Of a DNA stretch of 64,000 nt, positions 1 through 9,718 are shown one piece after another. The stretch is from contig CM072344.1 of assembly GCA_036874045.1 (NCBI GenBank), positions 5,366,501 to 5,430,500 on the forward strand, written 5' to 3'. Each line of letters opens with the position of its first letter. Position 1 is the stretch's first letter. This DNA comes from Cymodocea nodosa (taxonomy: Eukaryota > Streptophyta > Magnoliopsida > Alismatales > Cymodoceaceae). The notes beneath the pieces were generated by a model. That model had not been told where the DNA came from and did not search any database. It saw only the letters and a program-made list of their open reading frames with translations. The translations under genes were made by a program, and so were the position numbers.

Positions 1-1440
1 ATATATTTAGAAGAGAATGCTAAACCAGTTAGAATTCGTAAGAGGAGATTAAATCCAAACCTTAAAGAAGTAGTTAGGAAGGAAATAGTGAAATGGTTAG
101 ATAATGACATAATTTATCCGATTTCTAATAGCTCATGGGTTTATCCAATCCATGTCATTCCCAAGAAATCAAGATTAACAGTAATTAGGAATGAAAGTCA
201 GGACTTGATACCTACTAGAATTCAATCAGGCTGGAGAGTGTGTATAGACTATAGAAAGCTAAATGTTGTAACTAGGAAAGATCATTTTCCCTTACCTTTT
301 ATAGATCAAATGCTAGAGAAATTAGCAAGGCAAGAATATTTTTGTTTCTTAGACAGGTATTTAGGATATAACCAAGTTCCAGTAGCATTAGAGGATCAAG
401 AGAAAACAACTTTCACCTGTCCTAATGGAACTTATACTTTTAAGAGAATGCCATTCGGATTATGCAATACACCAGCCACCTTTCAAAGGTGTATGCAGGG
501 CATATTCACTGGAATGACTGAAGATTTTTTAGAAATATTTATAGATGATTTTATTATTTATGGAACTTCATATGAAGTGTGTTTAAACAATTTAGACCAA
601 GTATTAAAATGCTGTGTAAAAAAAAATCTAGTTCTAAATTGGGAAAAATGTCACTTCATGGTTAATCAAGGAATCATCTTGGGACATGTTGTTTCAAAAA
701 AGGGGTTGGAAGTAGATAAAGCTAAAATAGAAGTAATTTCTAATCTACTAGAACCTTAATCAGTTAAAGATATTAGATCATTTCTAAGACATGCTAGATT
801 TTATAGAAGATTTATTAAAGATTTTAGCAAAATAGCTACTAGACCTTTAACTAATCTATTAAAAGATGTCTCATTCAACTTTGATAAAAATTGCAAAGAA
901 GTATTTTTCAAGCTTAAAACTAACTTAATTTCAACTCCTATAATACAAGCACCTGATTGGAGCCATCCATTTGAATTAATGTGCGATGCATCTGATTTTT
1001 CTATAGGAGCAGTGCTGGGACAGAAGATAGAAAAATCTCCTAGAGTGATTCATTATGCAAGCAAAACCTTAAATGATGCTCAAGTCAATTACACAACTAC
1101 TGAAAAAGAGCTGTTAGCTATTGTGTTTGCCTTAGAAAAGTTTAGATCATATCTGATTGGAGCTAAAGTGACAATGTACACGGATCATTCAGCTTTAAAA
1201 CACCTAATAGCAAAGAAAGAGACTAAACCTAGATTGATCCGATGAATATTATTATTACAAGAATTTGATCTCGAAATTAAAGATAAAAAAGGTTGTGATA
1301 ATGTAGTAGCAGATCATTTATCAAGATTACAAATAGAAAAATCAAATATTGAAATTAAGGATAATTTTCTTGATGAACAGTTAATGACCATCAACATAAT
1401 GTCTTGGTATGCAGACATAGTTAATTACTTAGTTACCGGT
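1..1440 (+). pseudogene. pol: Athila-like Ty3/gypsy pol: reverse transcriptase and RNase H (broken)
   Basis: The frame is already open at base 1, with the Athila-type lead-in KPVRIRKRRLNPNLKEVV before the RT core, so gag and protease lie left of the window. RT motifs are RVCIDYRKLN, the finger/palm segment RMPFGLCNTPATFQRC and the catalytic box FIDDF at about 538-552. RNase H begins [16 protein letters not shown] (about 976-1023) and ends with the connecting sequence VVADHLSRLQ. The frame is broken by TAA at 757-759 and by TGA at 1243-1245; coding sense continues in the same frame after both, so they are point mutations. A frameshift near 1440 moves the integrase into another frame. The enzymes would copy element RNA into cDNA; this copy cannot make them. 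Confidence 0.93.
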
Positions 1441-2705
1441 TTAACACTAAGGATTGGAATAGACATGATAAGAAATTATTTTTCTCAAGAGTAAAATATT
1501 ACTATTGGGAAGACTCATACTTATTTAAGAAATGTCCTGATCTGGTTTTAAGGAGGTGTATTCCAGAAACTGAATATCAAAGCATATTGTCTTTCTATCA
1601 TGACCAAGCGTGTGGAGGGCATTTTGGTTCGAGGAAAACTATTGCAAAAATTCTGCAATGTGGATTTTATTGGCCAACACTATTCAAAGATGCTCATAAA
1701 CATTGCTTAAGTTGTTTAAGATATCAACAAATAAAAAGAATATCAAAGAGGAGCATGATGCCTCTTAATCCTATTGTTGAGGTTGAAATCTTTGATGTAT
1801 AGGGAATAGATTTCATGGGTCTATTTCCTATGTCTAATCAATTTAGTTACATATTGTTGGGGGTGGATTATGTATCTAAATGGATAGAAGTTATTCCTAC
1901 AAGAACTAATGACAACAAAGTGGTAATACATTTTATAAAAACCAATATAATTGCTAGATTTGGAATACCTAAAGCTATTATCAGTGATAGAGGAACTCAT
2001 TTCTGTAATAGAAGTTTTGAAGCCTTAATGAAGAAATATGGAGTAAACCATAAAATTGCAACATCATATCATCCGCAAACCAATGGACAAGTAGAAAGTG
2101 CAAACAAACAAATTAAGTTAATCTTAGAAAAACTAGAAAATCCTACTAGAATAGATTGGGCTAATAAATTGATAGATGCACTTTGGGCTTATAGAACTGC
2201 TTATAAGACAAGCTTAGGTATGTCATCTTTTAGGCTAGTATATGGAAAAAGTTGTCATTTACCAACTGAAATTGAACATAAAGCTTATTGGGCATTAAAA
2301 ACTCTGAACACTAATTTGAATCAAGCTGCTGAAAATAGGAAATTACAATTGATTGAATTAGAAGAATTTAGGAATGAAGCTTATTCGAAAATTGTAAGAG
2401 AAAAAGAGAAAATGAAGTTTTAGCAAGATAAGAAAATTATTCCAAAAACCTTTGAAATAGGACAAGAAGTATATCTTTATATGACTAGACTCCATAACCA
2501 TCTAGGAAAATTAAGATCTAGATGGGCAGGACATTACATAGTTCGAAATATTTATCCCTATGGAGCTATTGAAATTGAAAACCTTAAAAATCAGAACATA
2601 TTTAAAGTAAATGGACAAAGACTTAGACCTATTTTGAAGATACCACAAAGTTCTTTTGAAATTATAGAAGAAGTAAGAGTAGAGGACTACTCGAGTTTTA
2701 CTTAG
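1441..2705 (+). pseudogene. pol: Athila-like Ty3/gypsy integrase (broken)
   Basis: This continues the upstream polyprotein after the frameshift near 1440. The H2C2 zinc-binding domain is seen as HDQACGGHFGSRK followed by CLSCLRYQQIK (about 1600-1735). The core follows with GVDYVSKW (first D), IISDRGTHF (second D) and HPQTNGQVESANKQ (catalytic E). The C-terminal part (about 2481-2700) contains HLGKLRSRWAGHYIV and has no obvious chromodomain, as expected for Athila. Two in-frame TAG codons, at 1801-1803 (family DVWGIDFMG) and 2421-2423 (family W-x-D), stand where the family has Trp, so both look like TGG to TAG changes. Confidence 0.92.
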
Positions 2706-2732
2706 TAAGAAATCATTTTATTTTATTAAAAA

Positions 2733-2763
2733 ATATATATATATATATTAAATATATATATAT
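2733..2763. repeat. AT dinucleotide microsatellite
   Basis: Two runs of alternating A and T separated by a short TTAAA interruption, just downstream of the gypsy integrase stop. Confidence 0.9.
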
Positions 2764-2825
2764 TTAAACATAGTTACGATTAAACCAAAAGTAGTTATTA
2801 GTTTTATTGAAGCACAAAAAAAAAT

Positions 2826-3290
2826 CATTGCGGTTCAACCGACAGGATCCATTGGTCTGACCAAAACATAAAAACATAAAAAAATCTATATATTATTTAG
2901 TAAAAATGTCGATTTTACCGAAGCATAGTATCAGTTCAACTGATAAAAAATGAAGAAAGAAAGAAAATATTTAATTTTGGTTCAACCAAGGAATATAATG
3001 GTTTGACCGAATAATTTTTAAAATATGGAAAAAGTAAGAGCGGTTAAACTAGAGCTCCTCGGTCTTGACCGAGAAAAAAAAAATATTATTATCCTAAGTA
3101 TTTTTTTTATTAGATATAACTTTACGGGAAGTTTGTTGAGTTACGCTTAACTAAACGAACTTACTCCGCTGAGTCTAGGATAAATTATCGAACTTACCCT
3201 GTTGAGTTAACTATAACTCAACGGAGTACTGTAGTTAAGTCTACAGACTTAGTTCGTAGAGTTAACTATAATTCCATGGATGAGAAAGCG
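2826..3290. repeat. Dyad-rich non-coding spacer between gypsy pol and accessory ORF
   Basis: No coding potential was seen. Two kinds of short imperfect palindrome recur. From about 2826 to 3075 they are of the GGTTCAACC / GGTCTTGACC type, for example CGGTTCAACCG, TTGGTTCAACCAA and CTCGGTCTTGACCGAG. From about 3125 to 3290 they are of the GTTGAGTTA / TAACTCAAC type. The same stretch recurs inverted and diverged at 49128-49419, so it is a conserved part of this gypsy family. The remaining sequence to 3419 holds nothing else recognised. Confidence 0.75.
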
Positions 3291-3440
3291 AGAGTTGGTG
3301 TGGGAAATGACCGATTACCCGCCTAAACTTAAGGCTTATTTATCTTAAACTTAGGGTTTTTGGGGGCATTATCTGCAGAATCATTTAGAACTTAGAACAG
3401 TAGAGATCAGAGCGACTTCGTGCCGTTGTGTAACTCCACG

Positions 3441-4835
3441 ATGAGGAAGATGACACCCGAGTTCTGGGAAGATGCGATTGACACTTCAGAATTTCTTAAA
3501 GAATCAGAGGAATGGCACACGAGGCAGAAAATCAGAAATACGACAAGAGAAAAAGAACTACAGAAGGTAGAATCTAAACTTTTCAACTTCAGAAGAGTTT
3601 TAGTAGATTTGGGTATACAAATACCTCAAATAATAGAAACAAGAATAAAGGTTGCTACGAAAATTGCTGTAAGCAAGGAAAGAAAAATAAGGCCAAACAA
3701 CAAAGTTGCCGTAGAATTAATCCAACGTAAGTCCCAACTATGGTTCAAAAGATGAATATGTGGACGAGCTAAATGGGCGATCTGGGAGCAAGAAAGGAAA
3801 GAAAGAGAAGAAGAGGCAACTGAAGAACAAGAGTAACCGACTGCTGAAAGAACTGTTCCTGAGGAACAGCAACCAAAACCTTCAGTTCCACCACCAAAGC
3901 TGATGGAACGAGTAGCAATTTTGGGGCCTTCTACTGAAGAAGAAAAAAGAGAATTTCAAGAACTGGTTCAAATAGGAAGAGACCAAGGAGAACTAGAGGA
4001 ATTGGTAGTAGCTATAGCACATCTGGTGTTTGATACACAGTGCAAAAAGAGGGCTATAGAAAAGCTGAAAGCCCAATATAGAATCAAAGTGGAACTGCAT
4101 CGTGAAGCTACTACCAAACCTGTTGCAAAAGGAGATGAAGCTGGTCCTTCGAGACTAGTAATTATAGAAAAAGTTAAACAGGAAGAGCCAGTACCTATGG
4201 CTCAAAGGCTTGCAAAGCCTATTTTTGTGGATTTAATTTCAGACGAAGAAGAGGAAGACTAGACACAATTAATCAGAAAAAGGAAAGGAAAAGAGATAGT
4301 GTCTGAATATCACGATGAGATTAAATCTGAAATACAAATGTTAGTAGAGCCTATAAAGCCAAATTTTGTAAACCTACTATCCGATTCTGAGGAGTAGGAG
4401 CAGCAACAACAAGAACAAAGACAAGAAGAAGAAATAGAAATTAGGGCAGAAGCTGATTTGTCCTTAACTCCATCCCAATCTGCCACAGAATTAGAAAGAA
4501 TAATTACAATGCAGATTGGTAGTGAGGAGGAAGAAGAAAGAACAAAAAATGAACAAAAAGTTGTACAAGTATATATGGAAAGAAATGACTCTACAGATTC
4601 CACTGAAGAGCAAGAAACTCTTCAGCAATTTATGGAAAGTATTCAAGACAGAGTGGAGAGTTTTGCCGGCTCACCACCACAGACAGAAGCAGAAGCAAAT
4701 ATTCAGGAATCTGTAGAGCATTTTCAACAAGTCCAAGTTCAGCATTTGGAAGAGGAAGTTCAAGAACAAACCCCTTTAGAGCAACAAGTAGAAAGACTCC
4801 AGAAGGAAGTAGATGAACTTAGGAGAAGAGATTAA
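3441..4835 (+). pseudogene. Accessory (env-position) ORF of the Athila-like gypsy element, broken
   Basis: One reading frame from ATG 3441 to TAA 4833-4835 is interrupted by in-frame stops, including near 3753, 3834, 4260 and 4396. The product is highly charged: it starts MRKMTPEFWEDAI, has a Gln/Glu-rich coiled-coil-like middle, and ends QVERLQKEVDELRRRD. It lies where Athila elements carry an extra ORF after pol. It is collinear with the inverted ORF pieces at 44507-44820 and 15640-16891 (shared motifs GDEAGPSRLV, VDLISDEEEED and SPPQTEAEA). Unlike that copy it lacks the C-terminal domain with FYANL; an internal deletion there is likely. No signal peptide or membrane segment was seen, so an envelope role is unsupported. 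Confidence 0.72.
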
Positions 4836-5913
4836 ATTGTATTGTTCGTCTACTTGTGTACATTTGTATGAAAAATATCTGAGTTATTGTAATGTATACT
4901 ATTCATATTAATGAATGTGTGTTTTTCAGATGTATTTTTCATTCATGTTTGAGAATGATGAAATGGATGAACTATATTGAATATTATATAATGGTTTGAA
5001 CAAAATACAGGATTGTTTAAAAGATATACAAATTTGCTAAATGTCAAGATTAAAGGCATGTTAACTAATTAATGCCTGAAAATATCTGCATGCTACAAAG
5101 AAAAATTTAAATTCTGCTTAACATGAAATGAACTACAAGTTAAATGTTTATATAATGTTTAGATTTAAATGAGTTTTAATTAGAACACTGCATTAATGTC
5201 ATTTATTTAACTTTATTTAAGTTGAAAAGAATGTAGGAGAGATATTTATATATAGAAGTTAATACGAGGAGTAAGTTTAGAAAACTTGCTAAGCGTTAAC
5301 TCAACGAAGTAAGTCCATTGAATTAACCTTAACTCCACGAGGTCAATAATATAATATAAGGTCACTCCGTTGAGTTATCTGTAACTCAACAAAGTTAGTC
5401 CGTGGAGTTAGCAGCAGCAATCGAAGCTATTCCATTGAGTTATTTGTAACTCAACGAGGTTAGTTCGTCAATTAAGCTAAACGGTTATTCTTTTAGCCAT
5501 GAACGAAAATTCGTGGGTTTAGTAGTTACTGAAATTTGAAATTAGAAGTGGCACACGTACCATAAAAGTAGGAACCATACTGCACATTACAAGTCACGTT
5601 CTTGCAACGAGATTCATTTGCTTTATGGACGTGCATTATAAATATAGAACAGAATGTTGTTTACAAGTTACCAGCATTTGAGAAAAGAAAATTCGTTAGG
5701 GAACTAGAAGGAGAAGCAGCTGATTCAACTTCATCCGTCAACAACTATTTACTGAATATAAAGCTTCAGACTGGTATGTAATTAATCTTCTACTATCTTA
5801 TTTTATGTTAAAAGTTTATGAGCACATGAATTCGTTCTCCTAGCACTAAACGATTAGTAAGAACACCTACATAGTATTATTCAACACAGAGACGTATTGA
5901 AAAATTTTCTAAA
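4836..5913 (+). other. Non-coding stretch between accessory ORF and next gag (candidate LTR plus leader)
   Basis: No ORF of substance was seen. The interval is AT-rich. From about 5290 to 5480 it holds several GTTGAGTTA...TAACTCAAC dyads of the kind seen at 3125-3290. It lies between the 3' ORF of one gypsy element and the gag of another, where a 3' LTR shared by tandem elements, or a 3' LTR followed by a second 5' LTR, would be expected. No convincing TG...CA ends or primer-binding site were identified, so the LTR reading is an inference from position only. Confidence 0.4.
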
Positions 5914-7167
5914 TTGGACTTTAACGAAATCCTTAGGGGTGTAGCTAACCTTTCTTTAAAAGAGAATGAAGATATGGCTGCTCTAGTAGAGAAACCATTA
6001 GGGGAAATTCTGTATCCTGAATTAGTTAATGAACCTTCATGTATTCGATTGCCAAAGTTTGAGGGAGATAGGTTTGAATTGAAATCTAATTATATTAGTC
6101 AATTGCCACATTTTCATGGATTAGAAAGAGAGGATGCCTATTATTTCCTTAGAGAATTTAACGAAGCTTGTCAAATGATGAAAATGTCGAACATGAGTAT
6201 AGATGCTATTAAACTTAGATATATCCCTTTTGGTTTAAAAGACACAACTAAGAGATGGTTATATACTCTGTCGCTTGATTCAATTTCTACATGGACTGAA
6301 TTTTGCTCTATTTTTCTAGAAAAATATTATCTAACACATCAAACGATTAAAAAGAAAAAGGAAATATTAATGTGTAGCCAAAAACAGGGAGAATCATTCT
6401 GGAAATATTTTGAAAGATTTAAAGATTTATTGACTCAATGTCCACATCATGCAATGAGTAAAGCACAATTGATAGGTATAATTTATGGAGGCATAGATGT
6501 TTCAACGAAATCTTTATTAGAATCTACTTGTCAGAATGGATTTTTAAAATTGTGTAGTGAAGAAGCATGGGCATACTTAGAAAACTTTGCAAAAAGAACT
6601 GCATAGTGGGAGAACTCAACTAAAGTTATTGCAGATAAAAGAATATTGCCAAGGGGAATGCATGAAATAGATTCAAGCACTATGCTTGAAGTTAAATTAA
6701 CTAAATTAACAAAGAAAATAGAAGAGTTATCATTAAATCAGAAACTAGTAGAAAAAAGTGCAAACATTAATGACTTAGATATTATTTGTGTTAGAAACCA
6801 GAAAGATAACTTTGGAAATTCATATAACCCTAATTGGAGAAATCACCCGAATTTATCTCAGAGAAACAACAATTTCCAAGTAGGAGAAAATATAAATGAC
6901 AAGAATATAAATTATGAAGCATTAATTGAACAAGGATCTAGAATAGAAAAGTTAGAAAAGATAATTCAACAATTAAACAATCGTCTAGATTTTGTGTTTG
7001 GAAATGCTACAATTCAAAATCAAAATATAAATAGAAATATTCCCCCTAGACAGAAAGAATCAATAGAAGTTAGACCTACTAGAGGATTGCCAATGCAAGC
7101 AGTACCTAACCCTATTAACAGAACTATTAATGAAATTGATACCTCCTTTGGGAGGGTAACCGAATGA
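5914..7167 (+). pseudogene. gag: Athila-type Ty3/gypsy gag
   Basis: The first 230 codons match the Athila capsid pattern: ETTKRWLYTL-like KDTTKRWLYTLSLDSI, then FLEKYY, GESFWKYFERFKDLLTQCPHH and EEAWAYLENFAK. The gag would form the virus-like particle that packages element RNA. A TAG at 6604-6606 interrupts it; the same frame continues (6607-7167) through a Gln/Asn-rich region to TGA. The part that normally leads into protease is absent: the frame ends after EIDTSFGRVTE and gives way to non-coding sequence and the F-box ORF. No ATG is obvious at the 5' end, so the start coordinate is only the first clear coding codon. Confidence 0.85.
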
Positions 7168-7377
7168 AACATCATAACTTAAGTAACTATGTATAATATA
7201 GTAAGTAGAAAAAAAATAAAAATGTAAGTTTACTTATAGTTAATAGTATCGTAGAGTTATTACTTAACTCAACGAACTTAGTCCGTTGAGTTATGACCTA
7301 ACTCCATGAGGGTATGTAGTAGCTATGTTAATTTTGTCTCTGTTAATTTTTGTTTATGTCATACAGAATCGCAACAA

Positions 7378-8517
7378 ATGAAATTGATGAAATTATCGCT
7401 AGACGCACTAAGGGAAGTACTGAGTAACTTGTCAGCTAAAGATCTGTGTAGATTGTGTTGTGTATCAAGGGATATTAAAGAGTGTGTTAGAGAAAAATAT
7501 TTTCATAGACGACAAGCTACAAAAATGACTAAGATTAGAGATGGATTTTTATGGAAGTCATTTAATCATAGTTCAATTAGCTATGAATATTTGAATATGG
7601 AAGAAACTACTGGAATTCCACCCAATACATTAGAAGGAATAGATCATATTTTGGGGATGGATGAAGGATTAATTATATACAGAACCAAACCAAGGTATGC
7701 AATTCTTTTACCTAATATTTTAATTAGAAATCCTCTTACAAGAGAAGAATGGAATATAGGAAGGCCTAATAGATATGAAGTATCAAATGAAAATTGTGGG
7801 TCAGCTTTAATATTTTCTGATAAAAATTTGACCATTCCTGAAAAATTGTATTATTGGAGACCAAGTGGAAATTGGGATGAGGATCTATGTTTAAGTGCGT
7901 ATAATTTTTTGAATAGATCTTGGAATGAAAATACTATGATATATCTAGAAGAGAAAGCATTAGTTAACAATATATATGTCATACTTGATGGATATATATA
8001 TCTAGTCATGGATATATCAGTTGCATTTAGATCTGATTTATACATAGTAAGTATAGATAGTTATGATGTTGACTTTATAGAAATATTACCTATACCTAAT
8101 GATATAGTTGAACCACCATTTGTAGAACATGATAAAATTCAATTAGGAATGTGGTATAATGAATATGATGATCCTACTTTATGTCTAGTAAGATGGTGGG
8201 ATGAACTGATGAAGTTTCAAATATGGATTATGAAAGACCTGAATGAGTGGAAGTGGGAAGAGGAATATATTGAAATATATGTAGCAATAGAAACAACTAC
8301 ATTATATTGGAATAGAAAAGGATCCTTTTTTGCATTTCAATTTATTAATGGTAATACACTTATATTTAGTATTGATAACATACTGCAAGTTTACAAGTTA
8401 AAAAGGAAAGCAGATTGCATTAAAATAGAATTAATAGCAAGAAGAATTATGCCTAAAAGTTTTGCTTGGATTGACACATTTATTCCATTTGTCACTACTT
8501 TTCAATCATGTTCTTAA
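7378..8517 (+). CDS. F-box protein, intact 379-aa ORF embedded among retroelements
   Basis: ATG 7378 opens an uninterrupted 379-codon ORF ending at TAA 8515-8517. Residues about 5-44 fit the F-box: LSLDALREVLSNLSAKDLCRLCCVS, quoted as LSLDALREVLSNL then SAKDLCRLCCVSRDI. F-box proteins dock on SKP1 in SCF ubiquitin ligases and choose substrates. The rest is rich in Trp, Tyr, Ile and acidic residues (NPLTREEW, YNFLNRSW, DLNEWKWEEEY), like plant F-box-associated C-terminal domains; that is a resemblance only. The frame is open upstream to 7306, but a pyrimidine-rich tract ending CATACAG at about 7365 looks like a 3' splice site, so ATG 7378 was preferred. It is the only long ORF here without breaks. 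It may be a host gene trapped between elements or a gene captured by one. Confidence 0.72.
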   Translation: MKLMKLSLDALREVLSNLSAKDLCRLCCVSRDIKECVREKYFHRRQATKMTKIRDGFLWKSFNHSSISYEYLNMEETTGIPPNTLEGIDHILGMDEGLIIYRTKPRYAILLPNILIRNPLTREEWNIGRPNRYEVSNENCGSALIFSDKNLTIPEKLYYWRPSGNWDEDLCLSAYNFLNRSWNENTMIYLEEKALVNNIYVILDGYIYLVMDISVAFRSDLYIVSIDSYDVDFIEILPIPNDIVEPPFVEHDKIQLGMWYNEYDDPTLCLVRWWDELMKFQIWIMKDLNEWKWEEEYIEIYVAIETTTLYWNRKGSFFAFQFINGNTLIFSIDNILQVYKLKRKADCIKIELIARRIMPKSFAWIDTFIPFVTTFQSCS

Positions 8518-9401
8518 ATTGTGATTTTGTATTTTTAATGTTGTATGTACTCAACATTTATTTTTAGAAAAGAAAAAAAAAAACCTTTTAGTTTTTTTAT
8601 TTATCTTACAAGAAAAAGAAAAGAAAAACAAAATATCAATCTAGTTTGTTGGTATTTGTTCTGAGAAACCAACTGGCTTGCTTGTGATTTTGTTATATAT
8701 TTTGCTTTTATTTGTGAATGAAAAGTTTTTCAGAATCAAAAGTCAGAAAATATTGAAAGAGATATGTTTAGAATGAAAAAGTGCATAATATTAAGGGTTA
8801 AATGATGGTTAATTACATAATATTTAGCTTATCATATGAGAATTAAGTCATTATGTTATAATTGCACTATTATATGCTTTAATGAAAGAATCTACATAAT
8901 TTCAGGGAATTAATGTGAATTAAGTACATTTCTAAATTGTCGATAAATTACAGGTTTCTAATTCTTAAGTATCCAAATTTTCTATTATTTCAAAGAGTTA
9001 TATTTAAAGTACTAGACAGTTATGTTTTAAACGCTTAAAGAATATTTAGGTACATAGTAACAACTCGTTGAGTTAAAGGCTTAAAGATGTAAAAAGTACA
9101 AGTAACAACTCGTTCAATTAGTGAGTAAAAACCATAAGTTGTATATTTGAACTTGTTAAGTTAGAATTATACACATGTTGAATTTAAATGTTTTATTGTA
9201 TCACGTGAGATGCATATGTTTAACTCGTTAAATTAGCATAACTATATGCATTGAGTTACTTGAACATACACTAAGGTAACACATTGTGTTAGTAGCTTAT
9301 AAGTTATTTCTTTATTGCACGTGTTTTATAGTTAAATAAACGAAGTAAGTACGTTGAGTTATCTATAACTCCATGGACCGTTTTTTTTCTAATATGCCAC
9401 T
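8518..9401 (+). repeat. Non-coding region containing diverged sirevirus-type LTR sequence
   Basis: No ORF was found. From about 9055 to 9330 the order of motifs (AACTCGTTGAGTTA, GGCTTAAAG, TAGTGAGTAAAA, ATTGTATCACGTGAG, GTTTAACTCGTTAA, ACTAAGGTAAC, GCACGTG) follows the middle of element G's LTR (about 26910-27215) closely enough to be homologous. From 9340 to 9380 a GTTGAGTTATCTATAACTCC dyad follows. It is either an old truncated LTR or the 5' part of the LTR of the copia element that begins downstream. The part from 8518 to 9050 is plain AT-rich sequence with one purine-rich run near 8612-8635. Confidence 0.6.
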
Positions 9402-9645
9402 TGTTGAGGAACCTGCTGAGGGACTCGAGGGGTGACGGACTGAGGGACCTGAAGGACTTGGAGGGTGAAGAGAGAAGGCCTTAGGGACCTATGGGAGAAG
9501 GGGGTTAATCCTAATAGTTCCTCCCACGAACTTGGACTTGTGAGAGTTTTTGGGCTTACTTAAAATGATTGGTAACGCCTTTGCTATCAGCTCGAGCTTT
9601 TGGCATAATGGTAGCTCGGTCCTAACAACTAGTATCAGAGCTTTC
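9402..9645 (+). repeat. LTR 3' end and primer-binding site of copia element C
   Basis: The sequence ends TCCTAACA at 9627, a plausible LTR terminus, followed at 9628 by ACTAGTATCAGAGCTTTC. This resembles the initiator Met tRNA primer site (TGGTATCAGAGC) used by the other copia elements here. A TGTTGAGG at 9402 could be the LTR start, giving about 226 bp, but the LTR may extend further left into the sirevirus-like segment. The block is notably more G-rich than its surroundings, with repeated GAGGGAC words. Confidence 0.55.
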
Positions 9646-9718
9646 ATTATTATCGTAATTAAAAGCCTTCATTTCTCTATTTAGGAATCGGTTTTTCCTG
9701 TTATTTACTTCAAATCAT

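Noticed and set aside
4310-4603. Ser/Cys-rich minus-strand ORF
   Set aside because: It is the antisense of the Glu-rich accessory ORF and shares its low-complexity bias.
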